Assembly (NCBI GenBank): GCA_036003885.1
Contig: DASYSA010000642.1
Location: 1-40,812, forward strand
Direction of reading: 5' to 3'
Source: DASYSA01 sp036003885
GTDB lineage: Bacteria; Acidobacteriota; Blastocatellia; UBA7656
DNA length: 40,812 nucleotides
Below the pieces are notes generated by a model, which was not told the DNA's origin, searched no databases, and was given only the letters and a program-made list of their open reading frames with translations. The translations under genes were made by a program, and so were the position numbers. Position 1 is the stretch's first letter; each line of letters opens with the position of its first letter. This document shows, in pieces, positions 1-8,536 of this stretch.

Positions 1-1207
1 CTTCATAGGCACGCGAGCAGGTCTGCTCGAGAGTGGCCGCCCGTGCCGTCACTCCAATGACTCGACCGCCGGCTGTCATAAACCGTCCCTGCTCATCGAA
101 AGCCGTGCCAGAATGGAAGACAACGACCCCTTCAACCGCCGCGGCTTCAGCAAGCCCTGCTATCGGCTTTCCCTTTTCGAATTTCCCAGGGTATCCAGCG
201 GACGCGGCGACGACGCAGACCGATGAATCCGTGCTCCATTTCATCGGCAGCGAACCGATGCGCCCGGCGAGGATCGCGTCGAATATCTCGACCAGGTCGC
301 TGTCCAGCCTCATCAGCACAGCCTGTGTTTCAGGGTCGCCCAACCGCGCATTGTATTCGATCACCATCGGTCCCTCGGCGGTGAGCATCAACCCGGTGTA
401 TAGCACGCCGCGGAAGGGTCGCCCCTCACCGGCTATTCCTTCGAGTGTCGGTTCGACAATTTCGCGAGTGATGCGCTCGAGCGTAGCGTTGTCAATGAGC
501 GCCGGGGTTGAAAACGATCCCATACCGCCGGTGTTCGGCCCAAGGTCTCCGTCATCGACGCGCTTGTAGTCCTGCGCCGGTGGTATGATCTGATAGTCCT
601 TCCCGTCGGTGAAGATCATCAGTGACGCTTCGCGCCCGAACAGGCACTCCTCAAGGACCACGGCAGAGCCGGCGTCGCCGAATACTCGTTCAACCATCAT
701 CGCATTGATGGCCTCATCAAACTCTCGTCGATCGGCCGGTATACGGACGCCTTTGCCGGCGGCCAGCCCGTCGGCCTTAACCACTACCGGTAAACTGTAA
801 TCGCGATCCAGGGCTTCCCTGGCAGCCTCGGGCGAGTGGCAGATTGTAAACCGCGCCGTCGGAATGGAATGACGAGCCATGAATTGTTTGGCAAATACCT
901 TGCTGCCCTCCAGCTGCGCGGCGCCGCTGGAGGGTCCGATTACCTTCAATCGTCGCTCGTGGAATGCCTCGGCCACGCCCGCAACCAGAGGTGCTTCCGG
1001 ACCGATCACCGTCAGCTCAGCGTCCAGCGACTCGGCAAGGCTTGCAAGCCCGGCGGCGTCATTGAGGTTGGCCGGATAGCAGGTCGCGATCTCAGCGATC
1101 CCCGCGTTGCCTTGCGCGCAATAGAGGTGAGAAGTCTGGAGACTTTGACTCAGTTTCCAGCAGATTGCGTGTTCTCGGCCCCCGGAGCCGATTACGAGGA
1201 TTTTCAT
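1..1207 (-). CDS. purD: Phosphoribosylamine-glycine ligase (GARS), 3' end cut by window edge
   Basis: ATP-grasp enzyme of purine synthesis, joining glycine to 5-phosphoribosylamine to give GAR in the cytoplasm. The reading frame opens at the ATG on 1207 with MKILVIGSGGREHAI, the usual PurD N-terminus. It continues through VIGPEAPLVAGVAE, KADGLAAGKGV, the ATP-grasp segment NTGGMGSFSTPA (usually GGMGAYSPAP) and EYNARLGDPETQ, and is still open at base 1. About 402 of the usual 420-430 residues are present. No Shine-Dalgarno stands out upstream of the start. A 7-base repeat array with an adjacent T-run lies 40-150 bases upstream and separates purD from the hypothetical gene at 1362. Identity is very secure; only the C-terminal end is missing. 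Confidence 0.96.
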   Translation of the reverse strand, partial: MKILVIGSGGREHAICWKLSQSLQTSHLYCAQGNAGIAEIATCYPANLNDAAGLASLAESLDAELTVIGPEAPLVAGVAEAFHERRLKVIGPSSGAAQLEGSKVFAKQFMARHSIPTARFTICHSPEAAREALDRDYSLPVVVKADGLAAGKGVRIPADRREFDEAINAMMVERVFGDAGSAVVLEECLFGREASLMIFTDGKDYQIIPPAQDYKRVDDGDLGPNTGGMGSFSTPALIDNATLERITREIVEPTLEGIAGEGRPFRGVLYTGLMLTAEGPMVIEYNARLGDPETQAVLMRLDSDLVEIFDAILAGRIGSLPMKWSTDSSVCVVAASAGYPGKFEKGKPIAGLAEAAAVEGVVVFHSGTAFDEQGRFMTAGGRVIGVTARAATLEQTCSRAYE

Positions 1208-1253
1208 ATCCGGGGGATTTTATCTTCAATTTCCGCGAGGCGCAAAAAAGATC

Positions 1254-1353
1254 GTTGCTCGTTCCTCGTTGCTCGTTGCTCGTGAGGAGCCGAGAGTTGC
1301 CCTACACACAAAAACCGCAGAACGAGCAACGAGCAACGAGAAACGCGCAACGA
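1254..1353. repeat. Heptamer foldback array H1 (GTTGCTC / GAGCAAC), possible bidirectional terminator
   Basis: Left arm from 1254 is GTTGCTC, GTTCCTC, GTTGCTC, GTTGCTC. The centre (about 1283-1320) is unrelated. The right arm 1321-1353 is AACGAGC, AACGAGC, AACGAGA, AACGCGC, AACGA, the reverse complement of the left arm. The transcript can form a long imperfect hairpin on either strand. On the minus strand the hairpin is followed at once by six T (1249-1244), and on the plus strand by CTTTTATT (1354-1361). It could therefore act as an intrinsic terminator for the gene at 1362-1895. Array structure is seen directly; terminator function is inferred. Confidence 0.85.
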
Positions 1354-1361
1354 CTCTTTTA

Positions 1362-1895
1362 TTAGTCTTGAGGTGGGATTATTGGCTTGGACGGCTGCGA
1401 AACTGGTGCTTCCGAAGGGGGGTGATGCGTGGCGTTCACGTAGGCCTCGATTTCCAATCGGACTTCAGCATAAAGCCTGTCAACGGGTTTGTTCGCCTTG
1501 TCTCTCCACCCCTTGACGATTTCACCGTCGATCAGAAACTGGCCGTACTGAAAGTTCTGAGTGCGGAACAGGCTGTCTTCGAGCGCAAGGAAGACCAGCA
1601 TCTCCTGTTTCTCAATGTAGTTGTCTTCCGCGCATCGCACGTTCGCCCGCGCCAGCACGTTGACTTGCTTCAGGGTGAAGTCACCGTCAATCACATCAAG
1701 CGGCTTGAGGATCGCGAGCTGGCTGAACGCACCACGGTAGTTAGCCCGAACTGCTTTTTGGACCCTCACTCGCGCTATGAAGATTGAATTGCGTGTCAAT
1801 TCATCGATCGGCATTACGCGCAGGCAGTTGCGCGGCTGTGCGAGCCCCGTGAGTACCAGCAGGGGCATCGCAAGTATCAAGGCAAGCTTGTGCAT
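1362..1895 (-). CDS. Secreted hypothetical protein
   Basis: A 177-residue protein that I do not recognise. The first 19 residues (MHKLALILAMPLLVLTGLA) form a clear Sec-type signal peptide, so it is probably exported. The mature part has two cysteines that could pair (C24 in RNCLRV and one in NVRCAED), alternating hydrophobic/charged stretches suggesting beta structure, and a Pro/Ser-rich tail ending KPIIPPQD. The sequence IARVRVQKAVRANYRGAFSQLAILKPLDVIDG resembles small secreted proteins that carry a beta-sandwich, but no family can be named. The start is the only ATG that retains the signal peptide. A GAGGAG lies about 13 bases upstream, rather far for ribosome binding. It lies between purD and the dedA-like gene on the same strand. 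Confidence 0.7.
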   Translation of the reverse strand: MHKLALILAMPLLVLTGLAQPRNCLRVMPIDELTRNSIFIARVRVQKAVRANYRGAFSQLAILKPLDVIDGDFTLKQVNVLARANVRCAEDNYIEKQEMLVFLALEDSLFRTQNFQYGQFLIDGEIVKGWRDKANKPVDRLYAEVRLEIEAYVNATHHPPSEAPVSQPSKPIIPPQD

Positions 1896-2003
1896 GTACG
1901 AAAACGGTCTCCTCTACAAGTTGATAATGCTACCACAGCGATTGGGGACCGCGAAAGAGTGTTTCCACCCATTGGTGAACGTCAGAAGGCTCTCGCAGTT
2001 CGA

Positions 2004-2741
2004 TTATTGTGCGCCCGAAGCTTCGTCGGTCGCAACAACCCGCGACCTTCGCAACCGCTGCCGATACAATGCCACTGCGAGGACGACCAGCAAAACCGCG
2101 CAAACCCCTATCAACACCTTGCCGCCGTGATCCTTCACAATTCGAAAGGCGTCGTCCCCAAACTCGATTGCAAGCCAGCCCTCGATCAGGAACCTGATCG
2201 CTCTTCCAATCAGTATGGCGAAGACAAACCGCACTGTCTTCAATTTGAAGACTCCAGCCCCGAGTACGAACGGCTTGAATGGAAAGGGAGGCGGAAGGAC
2301 GGCCGTGGTCATCACAGCCAGCATGTCGTAACGTCCAAGTAGATTCTGTATTCGCTCACGCTTTTGCGGGTTCACACGCCTCAGCGCGCTTTCACCCGCA
2401 CGGCGAGCTATCAGATACAGGATTGTGCAGCCGATTGTTGACCCCGCAGTCGCCGCAAGCGCATAGAGCGGCATCCGCGCTGGATTCACGGTGCTCAGCG
2501 TGATCATGATGAGATCAGGGCCGCTGGGCAGCGGAATCAACGCTGAGTCGAGCAGAGCGATTCCGAACAATCCGACCGCCCCAAAGGTCATTAGCCATGC
2601 GCCCAGCTCGGCTAGGCTGCGCTTGATCCCTACCAGGGAGCCAAATGATAGCCCCGCCCGGCTTGAAGCCGAGCCGCCCGACTCGAAACCTTCGGCCAAG
2701 CCCGGCGCTTCTCCATTTCCAGTTCTCCGTCTGATTCTCAC
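2004..2741 (-). CDS. DedA/VTT-family inner-membrane protein
   Basis: Polytopic membrane protein of the DedA/SNARE-associated (VTT) superfamily, whose better-known members are undecaprenyl-phosphate or lipid flippases/scramblases; the substrate here is unknown. Visible: a hydrophobic first segment GAVGLFGIALLDSALIPLPSGPD, a second helix LYALAATAGSTIGCTILYLIARRAG with the family-typical glycine and arginine, a re-entrant-like AVLPPPFPFKPFVLGAGVF, and a final helix GVCAVLLVVLAVALY. I chose the GTG at 2741 because it overlaps the TGA of the upstream spoIID-like gene (GTGA), with GAGG upstream, giving 245 residues. The open frame runs further upstream inside the neighbour but that part looks like a shadow. 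The first 35 residues (Gly/Ser/Arg-rich) are not VTT-like and are encoded by a hairpin-rich stretch; an internal start is possible. Confidence 0.8.
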   Translation of the reverse strand: MRIRRRTGNGEAPGLAEGFESGGSASSRAGLSFGSLVGIKRSLAELGAWLMTFGAVGLFGIALLDSALIPLPSGPDLIMITLSTVNPARMPLYALAATAGSTIGCTILYLIARRAGESALRRVNPQKRERIQNLLGRYDMLAVMTTAVLPPPFPFKPFVLGAGVFKLKTVRFVFAILIGRAIRFLIEGWLAIEFGDDAFRIVKDHGGKVLIGVCAVLLVVLAVALYRQRLRRSRVVATDEASGAQ

Positions 2742-3958
2742 CCGACCCTCGTTACCTCGGTTTGCGGGTAATAGAAGCTGAGGATGTCGCGACAGCTTCG
2801 TCCGGCTACTGCCTGAGCTAACGCACCGGCCACACATAGTCCAACCTGACTGCCGAAACCGCGGCCTCTGAAGACGAATGCATTCCCCCGCCGCTGAACT
2901 GAAAAAGTTGGACTCAGAACAGTGTTCCAGCCGAGCCGCTGCCCGAGGCGGCGCCGAAAGTCGTCGGTAGGAAGTTCGACGCTACGGCCGCGGTCCCGGA
3001 TGCTGATAGAGCGAACGAGATCACTCGACCCTTCGGTTTGCGCGACAATCTCTGCCGCCTGAGAAAGCCTCCGCCCTGGCGCGGCCGATGCCAGCGCATC
3101 GAGCACCGACTGGGCCCGCGCCGTCCGCTGCCATGTGCAGTACCGTGAAGCCCGGCACCACTGGCACGCGATCCGCCGGTAGGGATAACCGCTTTGGACT
3201 CTGCCTCCCCACACCATCTCAGGCGTGGCTGAAAGGCCCCCGCAGGCAGCAGTATACTGGCCTTCGATCGCACGGCCTTGAAAGATAAGAACCTCACCTT
3301 CGGTCGACGACACAGCCATTGCGACAACCGGAGTCAACACTTCCGCTGAAAGATCTGCTTCTCCTCGGTACAGCTGGCAGTGAGTTGTGTCGCAAAAATC
3401 GAAGCCCTCGGCTCGATGCCGGCCGAGATGAGACTGCACAAATGTACGGACGACGATCGCAAGCGCCTTGATCGCCTCCGACTCGCGCCGCCCGGCAATC
3501 TCAGCTGCAACAATGGAGGCCACCGCCGACTCCATATCCGTCTCGAGAACGATCGAGAGCATCGCAGGCTCTAATCGGTTCTCCGCTCCAACGTACAGGC
3601 TACCGCGTACCGCGCGTTTCATTCGCGCAGGCAGGTTCAATTCGAGGCCGCCTGAACCATCGGGTTCCACTTTAGCCTCGCCCGCTGTTGCAGTTGCTTT
3701 GATGCGCCCGTAAGCATCGACCAGGACCACGTTGAGACCCGCACCCGATTTCCGAACTCGAATCGTCTGGCCCGGCTCAACAACTACTTCCGAGAGCCTG
3801 CCGGCATTCAGAATTGCGGTATGACCCGGGGAGGGCTGCACATTGAGCACATCGGGCTTGAATAAGCTGAAGAGTCCTATTCGCAAGGGTCGGCTAGCCG
3901 AATCGACGCCCGTCGCGGCGAAGGAGAGCAACGCTATGGTGGCAAGAGCGACCGGCAT
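2738..3958 (-). CDS. SpoIID/LytB-domain secreted protein
   Basis: A 406-residue exported protein with a SpoIID domain, a family of peptidoglycan lytic transglycosylases and amidase activators. Residues 1-20 are a signal peptide. A beta-rich N-terminal region follows (about 25-125: LRIGLF, AILNAGRLSEVVVEPGQTIRV). The SpoIID core begins near LYVGAENRLEPAMLSIVLETDMESAVASIVAAEI. The diagnostic AIVVRTFVQSH and FDFCDTTHCQLYRG are present, then TAACGGLSATPEMVWGG. It keeps the Cys pair of the CDTTHC motif. Outside endospore formers such proteins act in cell-wall remodelling, and nothing nearby suggests sporulation. Its TGA overlaps the GTG of the downstream dedA-like gene, so the two are probably co-translated. 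It is divergent from egtB with about 216 bases between them. Confidence 0.88.
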   Translation of the reverse strand: MPVALATIALLSFAATGVDSASRPLRIGLFSLFKPDVLNVQPSPGHTAILNAGRLSEVVVEPGQTIRVRKSGAGLNVVLVDAYGRIKATATAGEAKVEPDGSGGLELNLPARMKRAVRGSLYVGAENRLEPAMLSIVLETDMESAVASIVAAEIAGRRESEAIKALAIVVRTFVQSHLGRHRAEGFDFCDTTHCQLYRGEADLSAEVLTPVVAMAVSSTEGEVLIFQGRAIEGQYTAACGGLSATPEMVWGGRVQSGYPYRRIACQWCRASRYCTWQRTARAQSVLDALASAAPGRRLSQAAEIVAQTEGSSDLVRSISIRDRGRSVELPTDDFRRRLGQRLGWNTVLSPTFSVQRRGNAFVFRGRGFGSQVGLCVAGALAQAVAGRSCRDILSFYYPQTEVTRVG

Positions 3959-4174
3959 GAGTCATGAATATGAACGATGAATCGGGAATGCACAATAACG
4001 GCACGACGCCGCGTCCCTGAAGGGGCGCGATTCGCACTATGCTCTGGCTTGAAGGCCGGGCGACGCAGTAGACTAACATTGACGCGCGACAACGACGAGG
4101 GACGACGTGTGCTGTTGTCTGACCTCGTCAGCAAAGGAGATCGCCGCTTCGTTCACACAAGGAAAAGCGCCACT

Positions 4175-5467
4175 ATGACTACAACTCCCTCGACCTCTTT
4201 CGCAGGCAGCCGGGTTGGGACTGATGAAGCTGACGATCTGCAGGCTCGCTACCACAGCGTAAGGGAGGCGACCGTAGAATTATGTAAGCCGCTGTCACCC
4301 GAAGACTGCGTGGTTCAGTCGATGCCAAACTGCAGCCCAGCGAAATGGCATCTGGCGCACACGAGCTGGTTTTTTGAAACCTTCATTCTCGAGCGCAGCA
4401 TACCGGACTATATCTCCTTCAACTCGCAGTTCCGAATGATGTTCAACTCCTACTATCAGTCAGTGGGCGAGCAGTACCCGCGTCCGTCGCGCGGGTTGTT
4501 GTCGCGCCCGACTCTGAACGAGGTGCTCGAATACCGAAAGCACGTCGATCGCTGCATGCTCTCGGTTCTTGAAGCCGAGGGCACGCGGGCCACGACGGCG
4601 AGTGTAATCGAGTTGGGCCTCCAGCACGAGCAACAGCATCAAGAGTTGATCCTGACCGATATCAAACACATGCTTTCGTTCAATCCGCTGCGTCCCTCGT
4701 ACGCAAGCGTTGTTGGGCCGGCGGGGGAGTCTCAACCGCTGACTTGGAGTCGCTATGATGGAGGCCTCCGGTGGATCGGCCACGAAGGGGACTCCTTTTC
4801 CTTCGATAACGAGGAGCCGCGCCATCGCGTGTTCATCGAGCCCTTTGAGCTTGCGTCGCGTCCGGTGACTAACGGCGAGTACGTGGCTTTCATAGAGGCT
4901 GACGGGTATGAGCGCCCTGATCTCTGGCTCTCAGATGGCTGGTACGCGGTTAGCGATCAGCACTGGCGCGCGCCCCTTTATTGGGAGTTTCTGGATGGCA
5001 CGTGGTTCCTGTTCACGTTGTCGGGACTGCGCGAGCTTCGCCCCGAGGAACCTGTTTGCCACGTTAGCTTTTACGAGGCGGATGCGTTTGCCCGTTGGGC
5101 GGGGGCGCGTCTGCCCACTGAAGCCGAATGGGAATCGGTGGCCGGCGAGGAGTCGATCGCCGGTAACTTTGTGGAGAAGGGCCTCCTGCATCCGGCTCCT
5201 GGAGCCGATCACAGGGAAGGCCCGGCTCAGATGTTCGGAGACGTCTGGGAGTGGACTCAGAGTCCATATATCCCTTATCCCGGCTTCAACCCGCCGGAGG
5301 GAGCGCTGGGTGAATACAACGGCAAGTTCATGTGCCACCAGATAGTGCTCAAGGGGGGCTCCTGCGCTACGCCACAGTCCCACATTCGCGCGACCTACCG
5401 TAACTTTCTCCCGCCGGACGCGCGCTGGCAATTCAGCGGAATAAGGCTCGCTCGCGATGCGAAATAG
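4175..5467 (+). CDS. egtB: Ergothioneine biosynthesis sulfoxide synthase EgtB
   Basis: Non-haem iron enzyme joining gamma-glutamylcysteine (or cysteine) to hercynine with oxygen, giving the sulfoxide intermediate of ergothioneine. The N-terminal DinB-like half has AKWHLAHTSWFFETF (H62) and LQHEQQHQELILTDIKH (H151, H155), matching the three-histidine iron site of characterised EgtB. The C-terminal half (about 190-430) is a formylglycine-generating-enzyme-type fold with PTEAEWE, FGDVWEWTQSPY, LKGGSCAT and the ending FSGIRLARD. Length 430 matches the family. I chose the ATG at 4175, preceded by AAGGA; the frame is open for 66 more codons upstream but that stretch is not EgtB-like. No egtD lies next to it, unlike many genomes. 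The other neighbours are not in this pathway. Confidence 0.95.
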   Translation: MTTTPSTSFAGSRVGTDEADDLQARYHSVREATVELCKPLSPEDCVVQSMPNCSPAKWHLAHTSWFFETFILERSIPDYISFNSQFRMMFNSYYQSVGEQYPRPSRGLLSRPTLNEVLEYRKHVDRCMLSVLEAEGTRATTASVIELGLQHEQQHQELILTDIKHMLSFNPLRPSYASVVGPAGESQPLTWSRYDGGLRWIGHEGDSFSFDNEEPRHRVFIEPFELASRPVTNGEYVAFIEADGYERPDLWLSDGWYAVSDQHWRAPLYWEFLDGTWFLFTLSGLRELRPEEPVCHVSFYEADAFARWAGARLPTEAEWESVAGEESIAGNFVEKGLLHPAPGADHREGPAQMFGDVWEWTQSPYIPYPGFNPPEGALGEYNGKFMCHQIVLKGGSCATPQSHIRATYRNFLPPDARWQFSGIRLARDAK

Positions 5468-5475
5468 AGGTTTCC

Positions 5476-5501
5476 TGGGTACGCACGCTTCCAGCGTGCC
5501 C
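5476..5501. repeat. Hairpin GGTACG-type element between convergent egtB and mscS
   Basis: Immediately after egtB, 5483-5489 (GCACGCT) pairs perfectly with 5493-5499 (AGCGTGC) around a TCC loop, preceded by GGTAC. There is no T-run, so it is not a canonical intrinsic terminator, although it sits in the 51-base gap between two convergent genes. The GTACG-plus-arm arrangement resembles the larger hairpin at 13889, so both may belong to a dispersed palindromic repeat family. Confidence 0.6.
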
Positions 5502-5518
5502 CGATTCTGTTTGCTCAC

Positions 5519-6406
5519 TCACGATGAAGACGACCGCTTGACATCAAGGTTGCCGCCTCGAATATGAAGATCGAGTTGCGGGTAGGGTATCTCTATCTGG
5601 TGTTGTCGGAATTTGTCGTGGATGGCGAAGTTCAGCCCGCTGACCAACTTCCCTTTCCGATGAACGAGACTCCGGCTCCAGGCGCGCAGCTCGAACTTTA
5701 ACCCGCTGTTACCAAACTCGAGGAATCGCACTCCGGGCTCCGGAACGTCGAGCACGTCGGCGTTCTCTCTGGCCACCTCAAGCAACAGCTTCTCCACCTG
5801 TCTTACATCGCTGCCATAGCCGACGCTGATCGGGATCTTGAATCTCACCGTCGAATCGGTATAGCTCCAGTTCACGACATTCTCAGTTACGAACTTGGAG
5901 TTCGGAACGATGATGGCGATATTGTCGTTGGTCACAACCGTCGTGCTGCGAGCTCCAACTGAAATTACATCGCCCTCGACTCCTCCCACCTCAATCCGAT
6001 CTCCAATCTTGATCGGCCTTTCAAAGAGGATGATCAAACCGCTTATGAAATTGCTCGCAATGTTTTGCAGTCCAAACCCGATTCCAATACCAACCGCTCC
6101 GGCGACCACGTTGAGCGTCGTCAGATTGATTCCCACGGTTTGAAGAATTATCAACAGGCCGACTAACAACACCACATAACGCGTGATGGACCCAATCGCC
6201 TGCTGCGCTCCCAAATCGAGCCTGCTGCGTGCCAGGACTCGGCCAACGAGGAGCTTCCTCATCTTGCCGGCAAGGTAAAAGAGCAAGACGAGAAGCACAA
6301 GGAAACAGATGATCGTCCATACAGTGATCTGCGCTTCCCCAAGCTTGACGATCGGAAAATCGAAAAAGCCCTTTATTCGTCCAAGCCAGCTTTGAAGACT
6401 CTCCAC
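5519..6406 (-). CDS. MscS-family mechanosensitive ion channel
   Basis: A 295-residue small-conductance mechanosensitive channel, opened by membrane tension to release solutes on hypo-osmotic shock. Transmembrane segments: TVWTIICFLVLLVLLFYLAG (about 29-48), TRYVVLLVGLLIILQTVG (about 75-92), and the pore helix LNVVAGAVGIGIGFGLQNIASNFISGLIILFERP with the Gly/Ala packing of TM3 and the conserved GFGLQN. The beta domain follows with IKIGDRIEVGGVEGDVISVGARSTTVVTNDNIAIIVPNSKF, then the alpha/beta domain of the cytoplasmic cage. Length is that of the short E. coli MscS type (286). The ATG at 6406 gives a complete TM1. It is convergent with egtB and divergent from the debranching-enzyme gene. Confidence 0.94.
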   Translation of the reverse strand: MESLQSWLGRIKGFFDFPIVKLGEAQITVWTIICFLVLLVLLFYLAGKMRKLLVGRVLARSRLDLGAQQAIGSITRYVVLLVGLLIILQTVGINLTTLNVVAGAVGIGIGFGLQNIASNFISGLIILFERPIKIGDRIEVGGVEGDVISVGARSTTVVTNDNIAIIVPNSKFVTENVVNWSYTDSTVRFKIPISVGYGSDVRQVEKLLLEVARENADVLDVPEPGVRFLEFGNSGLKFELRAWSRSLVHRKGKLVSGLNFAIHDKFRQHQIEIPYPQLDLHIRGGNLDVKRSSSS

Positions 6407-6486
6407 CTTTATCCTCCACTCTCATCCCGCACCGGGGACTCGACCGTCGTCGAGCGCTAGCATACCGCCTGCCGCGACTCATGCGC

Positions 6487-6521
6487 CAGTTGTCAGTTGT
6501 CGCCTGTCCATGGTCAACTGT
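6487..6521. repeat. Degenerate heptamer array (CAGTTGT ... CAACTGT)
   Basis: Five consecutive 7-base steps read CAGTTGT, CAGTTGT, CGCCTGT, CCATGGT, CAACTGT. The first two are identical, and CAACTG at the end is the reverse complement of CAGTTG at the start, so this is a short, decayed version of the foldback arrays seen elsewhere. It lies between the divergent mscS and debranching-enzyme genes. Because it is short, chance is not excluded. Confidence 0.4.
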
Positions 6522-6559
6522 AGCAACGTGGACCGAGGACCACAGAGTGCCCCAACATC

Positions 6560-8533
6560 ATGATTCAATTCGACCAGCAAGCGTGCGGAGACCTGGAAGC
6601 GGCCCTGACTCGCGAATGGCTGGAGACTAACGGGATCGGCGGGTTCGCATCGTCGACGATCATCTGTTTGAATACGCGCCGCTATCATGGAGTGCTGGTT
6701 GCCGCGACGACAGTGCCCTGTGGCCGAACGGTGCTGGTGTCGAAGGTTGAAGAGACCGTCGTTGTTGACGGACGGCGGTATGAGCTTGGGGCAAATCAGT
6801 ACCCGGGCGTCATTCACCCGACCGGCTATCAGTATTTGAAACAGTTCAGGCTCGATCCGTTCCCCACCTTCAGTTACGAGATCGAGGGGTTGGAGATAGA
6901 GAAGTCAGTCTTCATGATCCAGGGCGAGAACAGCACGGTTCTGCAATACAGGCTGCGACGCCAAGCGGGGTCCGCAACCGCCGTAGTAGTGCTCGAAGCT
7001 CGGCCGCTCCTCGCATTCCGTGATCACCACAGCACGACGCACGAAAACAGTTCTTTAAACCCCAAAGTGCAGATCGTAGATGGCTCTGTCAGGATTTCGC
7101 CTTACCCGGGGATGCCGCAGCTTAATGTTGCGCACGATGGCTCGGGGGTGGAACCAACCGGTCACTGGTATCGCAATTTCGAATACCGGGCGGAGCGCGA
7201 ACGGGGCCTGGATTTCGTGGAGGACCTGTTCAACCCATTCACGATCCGATTCGACTTTAACGACCGGGTCGAAGCAAACCTGATAGCCTCCACCGAGCCG
7301 CATCAGGCCGCCCAGGCTTCGACCTACCGCGAGGCGGAGATGAAGCGCAGGCGATCGCTCGCCTCATCCACGCCCGTTGAGGAGGAATTGATCACCACGC
7401 TCACAGCAGCGGCGGACCAGTACATCGTCGCGCGAGGCAATCTCAGGACCGTCATCGCAGGCTACCACTGGTTTGGCGACTGGGGTCGTGACACGATGAT
7501 CGCGTTGCCGGGGCTGGAGTTGGTCACCGGACGCTACGACGCAGCGAAAAGCATATTGCTCGAGTTCGCTCGTCACGTCGATCAAGGCATGATTCCCAAT
7601 CGCTTTCCCGACGAAGGTGAGCAGGCCGAGTACAACACCGTCGACGCGACGCTGTGGTTCTTTGAGGCGGTTCGGTCGCTGGGTCATTACACCGGAGACA
7701 CTGAATTCATCCGCGCCAATCTGTATGCGGTGCTGGCCGACATCGTCGACTGGCACGAGCGTGGCACTCGGTACGGCATTCACGTCGATGAGGACGGTCT
7801 GCTCAGCTCGGGAGAAGAAGGCGTTCAGTTGACCTGGATGGATGCGAAGGTTGGCGACCTGGTGGTGACGCCCCGGCGGAGCAAACCGGTTGAGATCCAG
7901 GCGCTATGGTACAACGCGGTTCGCGTGATGGAACAATTCGCCCTCGAGTTTGGGGATGGAATTAGTCGCGACCGTTACCGAACCCTGGCCGAACGCGCAA
8001 AGCGGAGTTTCAATCTGCTCTTCTGGAACGAGGGTGCGGGCTGCCTCTACGACTGCGTCAAGGGTGAGGAGCGCGACGGTTCGATCAGGCCGAACCAGGT
8101 CATAGCGGCGAGCTTGCCGTATTCAATGCTCGAGCGAAACAAAGCGAGGCGTGTGGTCGAAGTGGTTGAGCGCAGCCTATGGACGCCCGTTGGCCTGAGG
8201 ACTCTTGCGCCAGAGGATCCGCGGTACCGGCCGCGTTGCGAAGGAGGCATATGGGAACGGGATTTGGCTTATCATCAGGGTACAGTTTGGCCGTGGTTGA
8301 TGGGCCCCTTCATCACGGCTTATGTGAAATCACATGGGAAGACGAGAGCGAGCAGGCAAAGGGCAGCCGAGTGGCTGGGCGCATTTTGCGCGCACCTCAG
8401 TGAAGCCGGCCTGGGGCACATATCAGAGATCTGCGATGGGGAATCCCCACATACTCCGCGAGGCTGTATCGCTCAGGCATGGAGCGTGGCCGAGATTCTG
8501 CGCGCGACGGTAGAGGACATATTTGGAGACTGA
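6560..8533 (+). CDS. Glycogen debranching enzyme (amylo-alpha-1,6-glucosidase type, GH133)
   Basis: Cytoplasmic enzyme removing alpha-1,6 branch stubs in glycogen; 657 residues, normal for the bacterial/archaeal single-function family. The N-terminal domain (about 1-260) starts REWLETNGIGGFASSTIICLNTRRYHGVLVA, the GDE N-terminal signature. The C-terminal (alpha/alpha)6 barrel carries AGYHWFGDWGRDTMIALPGL, NTVDATLWFFEAV, LTWMDAKVGDLVVTPR and YHQGTVWPWLMGPF; acidic residues in the WGRD and TWMD loops are the likely active-site acids. The chosen ATG directly precedes the conserved first strand. No clear Shine-Dalgarno is seen. The next gene is convergent, 3 bases away. No other glycogen gene is in the window. 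Confidence 0.93.
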   Translation: MIQFDQQACGDLEAALTREWLETNGIGGFASSTIICLNTRRYHGVLVAATTVPCGRTVLVSKVEETVVVDGRRYELGANQYPGVIHPTGYQYLKQFRLDPFPTFSYEIEGLEIEKSVFMIQGENSTVLQYRLRRQAGSATAVVVLEARPLLAFRDHHSTTHENSSLNPKVQIVDGSVRISPYPGMPQLNVAHDGSGVEPTGHWYRNFEYRAERERGLDFVEDLFNPFTIRFDFNDRVEANLIASTEPHQAAQASTYREAEMKRRRSLASSTPVEEELITTLTAAADQYIVARGNLRTVIAGYHWFGDWGRDTMIALPGLELVTGRYDAAKSILLEFARHVDQGMIPNRFPDEGEQAEYNTVDATLWFFEAVRSLGHYTGDTEFIRANLYAVLADIVDWHERGTRYGIHVDEDGLLSSGEEGVQLTWMDAKVGDLVVTPRRSKPVEIQALWYNAVRVMEQFALEFGDGISRDRYRTLAERAKRSFNLLFWNEGAGCLYDCVKGEERDGSIRPNQVIAASLPYSMLERNKARRVVEVVERSLWTPVGLRTLAPEDPRYRPRCEGGIWERDLAYHQGTVWPWLMGPFITAYVKSHGKTRASRQRAAEWLGAFCAHLSEAGLGHISEICDGESPHTPRGCIAQAWSVAEILRATVEDIFGD

Positions 8534-8536
8534 TCG

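Noticed and set aside
3977..4174. N-terminal extension of egtB
   Set aside because: The frame is open but Arg-rich and unlike EgtB, and the ATG at 4175 has AAGGA.
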